From NCBI GenBank assembly GCA_047921175.1, contig JBLRWQ010000044.1:1-26226 (forward strand): 26,226 nt of DNA, in the 5' to 3' direction. Position 1 is the stretch's first letter. Each line of letters opens with the position of its first letter. A model generated the notes under the pieces. That model worked only from the letters and a program-made list of their open reading frames with translations. It did not search any database and had not been told where the DNA came from. The position numbers and the translations under genes were made by a program. Positions 24,753 to 26,226 of the stretch are shown one piece after another. The DNA is from T1Sed10-7 sp047921175 (GTDB taxonomy: Bacteria > Actinomycetota > Nitriliruptoria > Nitriliruptorales > Nitriliruptoraceae).

Positions 24753-26226
24753 ATGCGCACGGGTGTCTGCTACTACCCGGAGCAGTGGCCCCAGCAGCGG
24801 TGGGCGACCGACGCCGCCTGGATGGCGGAGCTCGGCCTGGACCTGGTCCGCATCGGCGAGTTCGCCTGGAGCACCTACGAGCCGGCGCGGGGCCGGTTCG
24901 AGTTCGCGTGGCTGGATCAGGCGATCGAGGTGCTCGCCGGCGCCGGGCTCCAGGTGGTGCTGGGCACGCCCACGGCGACGCCCCCGGTGTGGTTGGTGCG
25001 GGAGCGACCGGAGATCGTCTCGGTCGGACCGGACGGGCGACCCCGGCCGTACGGGTCACGCCGGCACACCTCGACCACCTCGCGCGCCTACCGCGAGGAA
25101 GCCGCTCGCATCGTCGAGGTGCTGGTCGACCGGTACGGCGACCACCCGGCCGTGGTCGCCTGGCAGGTGGACAACGAGCCCGGCAACCACGACTCGGCCC
25201 GCTGCTGGAGCCCGGAGTCCGAGCGGGCCTTCCAGGCGTGGCTGTCGACGCGGTTCGATCGCGACATCGATGCGCTGAACGCCGCCTGGGGCACGGCGTT
25301 CTGGTCGATGACCTACCCGTCCTTCGAGGCGGTCGAGCTCCCGCGGCCCACGGTGACCGACCACAACCCCTCCCTGCGGGTGGCACACCTCGCGTTCGCC
25401 GCCGAGCAGGCCGCCGAGGGGCTCGCCGAGCAGCGGGCCATCATCGCCGCGGGCAGCCCGGGACGGGAGGTGTTCACCAACCTCTACCTCGGCGACATCG
25501 ACATCGACCCGCGGCAGGTGGCGCGACCGACCGGGCTGGGGTCCGTGGACATCTACCCGCATGGGCTGGAGGACGCCCACGAGGTCGGCTTCGTGCTGGA
25601 CCTGGCCCGCGGCTCGGCCCTCGGGCCCGGTGCGGGCCCGGCGGACCGGGGTGGGCGGGCCTGGATCGTGGAGCAGCAGCCGGGTCCGGTGAACTGGACC
25701 GGGGACAACCCGGCGGTGCCGGCCGGGCAGGTCCGGCTGTGGTGCTGGCAGGCGGCCATGCACGGGGTCGAGACCCTGCTGTGGTTCCGGTGGCGGGCCG
25801 CACGGGCCGGCCAGGAGCAGCACCACGCCGCGCTGCTGCGCCACGACGGCACCCGCAGCCCGGCCTGGGACGAGGCCGCCCGGTTCCTGCGGGAGCTGCG
25901 TGAGGTGGAGGCCACGGCACCGCAAGTGATCGAGCGGCCACCGGCCCGGGTCGCGCTGGTGCACGACCACCTCGACGCGTGGATGCTGGAGGTCATCCCG
26001 CAGGTCCCCGACGCCGGGCACCGGCGGCTGGTCACCGCGGCCCACGCGGCGGCCCGCCGGCTGGCGCTGGACGTGGACGTCGTCCCCGACGACGCCGATC
26101 TGACCGGCTACGAGGTGGTGCTCGCGCCCGCCCTCCACGTGGTCACCGACGACCGGTTGACGCGGTTGGACGCGGCGCTCGATGCGGGGGCGACCGTGCT
26201 GCTCGGACCCCGCGCCCTGGTCCGTG
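24753..26226 (+). CDS. Beta-galactosidase, GH42 (partial, runs off the window)
   Basis: 491 codons are present without a stop, about three quarters of a normal GH42 enzyme. ATG 24753 has GGAG (24741-24744) 8 bases upstream. The start CYYPEQWP and the IGEFAWSTYEPARGRF stretch are typical of GH42. The acid/base is Glu142 in VDNEPG and the nucleophile is Glu307 in VEQQPGPVNW. The beginning of the trimerisation domain follows (VHDHLDAWMLE). It hydrolyses terminal beta-galactosides to galactose, complementing the GH36 enzyme and the epimerase. No signal peptide. Confidence 0.94.
   Translation, partial: MRTGVCYYPEQWPQQRWATDAAWMAELGLDLVRIGEFAWSTYEPARGRFEFAWLDQAIEVLAGAGLQVVLGTPTATPPVWLVRERPEIVSVGPDGRPRPYGSRRHTSTTSRAYREEAARIVEVLVDRYGDHPAVVAWQVDNEPGNHDSARCWSPESERAFQAWLSTRFDRDIDALNAAWGTAFWSMTYPSFEAVELPRPTVTDHNPSLRVAHLAFAAEQAAEGLAEQRAIIAAGSPGREVFTNLYLGDIDIDPRQVARPTGLGSVDIYPHGLEDAHEVGFVLDLARGSALGPGAGPADRGGRAWIVEQQPGPVNWTGDNPAVPAGQVRLWCWQAAMHGVETLLWFRWRAARAGQEQHHAALLRHDGTRSPAWDEAARFLRELREVEATAPQVIERPPARVALVHDHLDAWMLEVIPQVPDAGHRRLVTAAHAAARRLALDVDVVPDDADLTGYEVVLAPALHVVTDDRLTRLDAALDAGATVLLGPRALVR

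Overview
The window is very GC-rich, with GTG starts, 4-base ATGA start/stop overlaps, a Hanks-type kinase and an FHA protein, a tryptophan-rich N-terminal motif on a secreted protein, and PPOX and DeoR-type genes. This points to an actinobacterium (Actinomycetota), probably from a less-studied lineage. I cannot name the genus.

Layout. (i) 1-382: the tail of a gene ending in a H-x3-C-x2-C zinc-finger motif, as in ZAS anti-sigma or zf-HC2 proteins, then a 77-aa small protein. (ii) 471-5631: a one-pass membrane protein with a DUF6777-like part and three beta-rich repeats, converging on a Ser/Thr kinase (minus strand), then a divergent zinc-ribbon/FHA protein. (iii) 5665-16689: a RiPP-type peptide-modification cluster. 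It contains a 103-aa precursor candidate, YcaO, TfuA, a PqqD-like (RRE-like) domain fused to an arginase-family enzyme, a small HExxH protein, a 175-aa protein of unknown family, two CxxxCxxC radical SAM enzymes with extra cysteines, a GNAT domain fused to a second copy of the 175-aa family, and a B12-type RiPP radical SAM methyltransferase. (iv) 16846-20037 (minus): a HAD phosphatase fused to a P-loop ATPase, and a glycerol dehydrogenase. (v) 20314-26226: tRNA-Arg(CCU), a PPOX-family oxidoreductase, a small membrane protein, an aldose-1-epimerase-like protein, a DeoR-type regulator, a GH36 alpha-galactosidase-like enzyme and a GH42 beta-galactosidase that runs off the end. Genes 21463-26226 look like galactoside use.

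The main observation is that the same promoter-like element, TGTAACC-N15-CGTC with exactly 15 bases between the boxes, stands before three genes: the 77-aa protein (114-139), the 103-aa precursor candidate (5665-5690) and the 175-aa protein (10672-10697). All three encoded proteins carry the pentapeptide DVSGF. This suggests an ECF-sigma regulon of peptide substrates or partners plus the enzymes behind them. A zinc-finger-tailed gene, possibly the sigma or anti-sigma factor, lies directly upstream of the first site. I infer that YcaO/TfuA install thioamides, the arginase turns Arg into ornithine, the GNAT may acylate an amine, the radical SAM enzymes cross-link or methylate, and the HExxH protein may cut the leader. 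No exporter is visible in the window. The specific combination, and the GNAT-to-175-aa-family fusion, are the parts I do not recognise as a described system.
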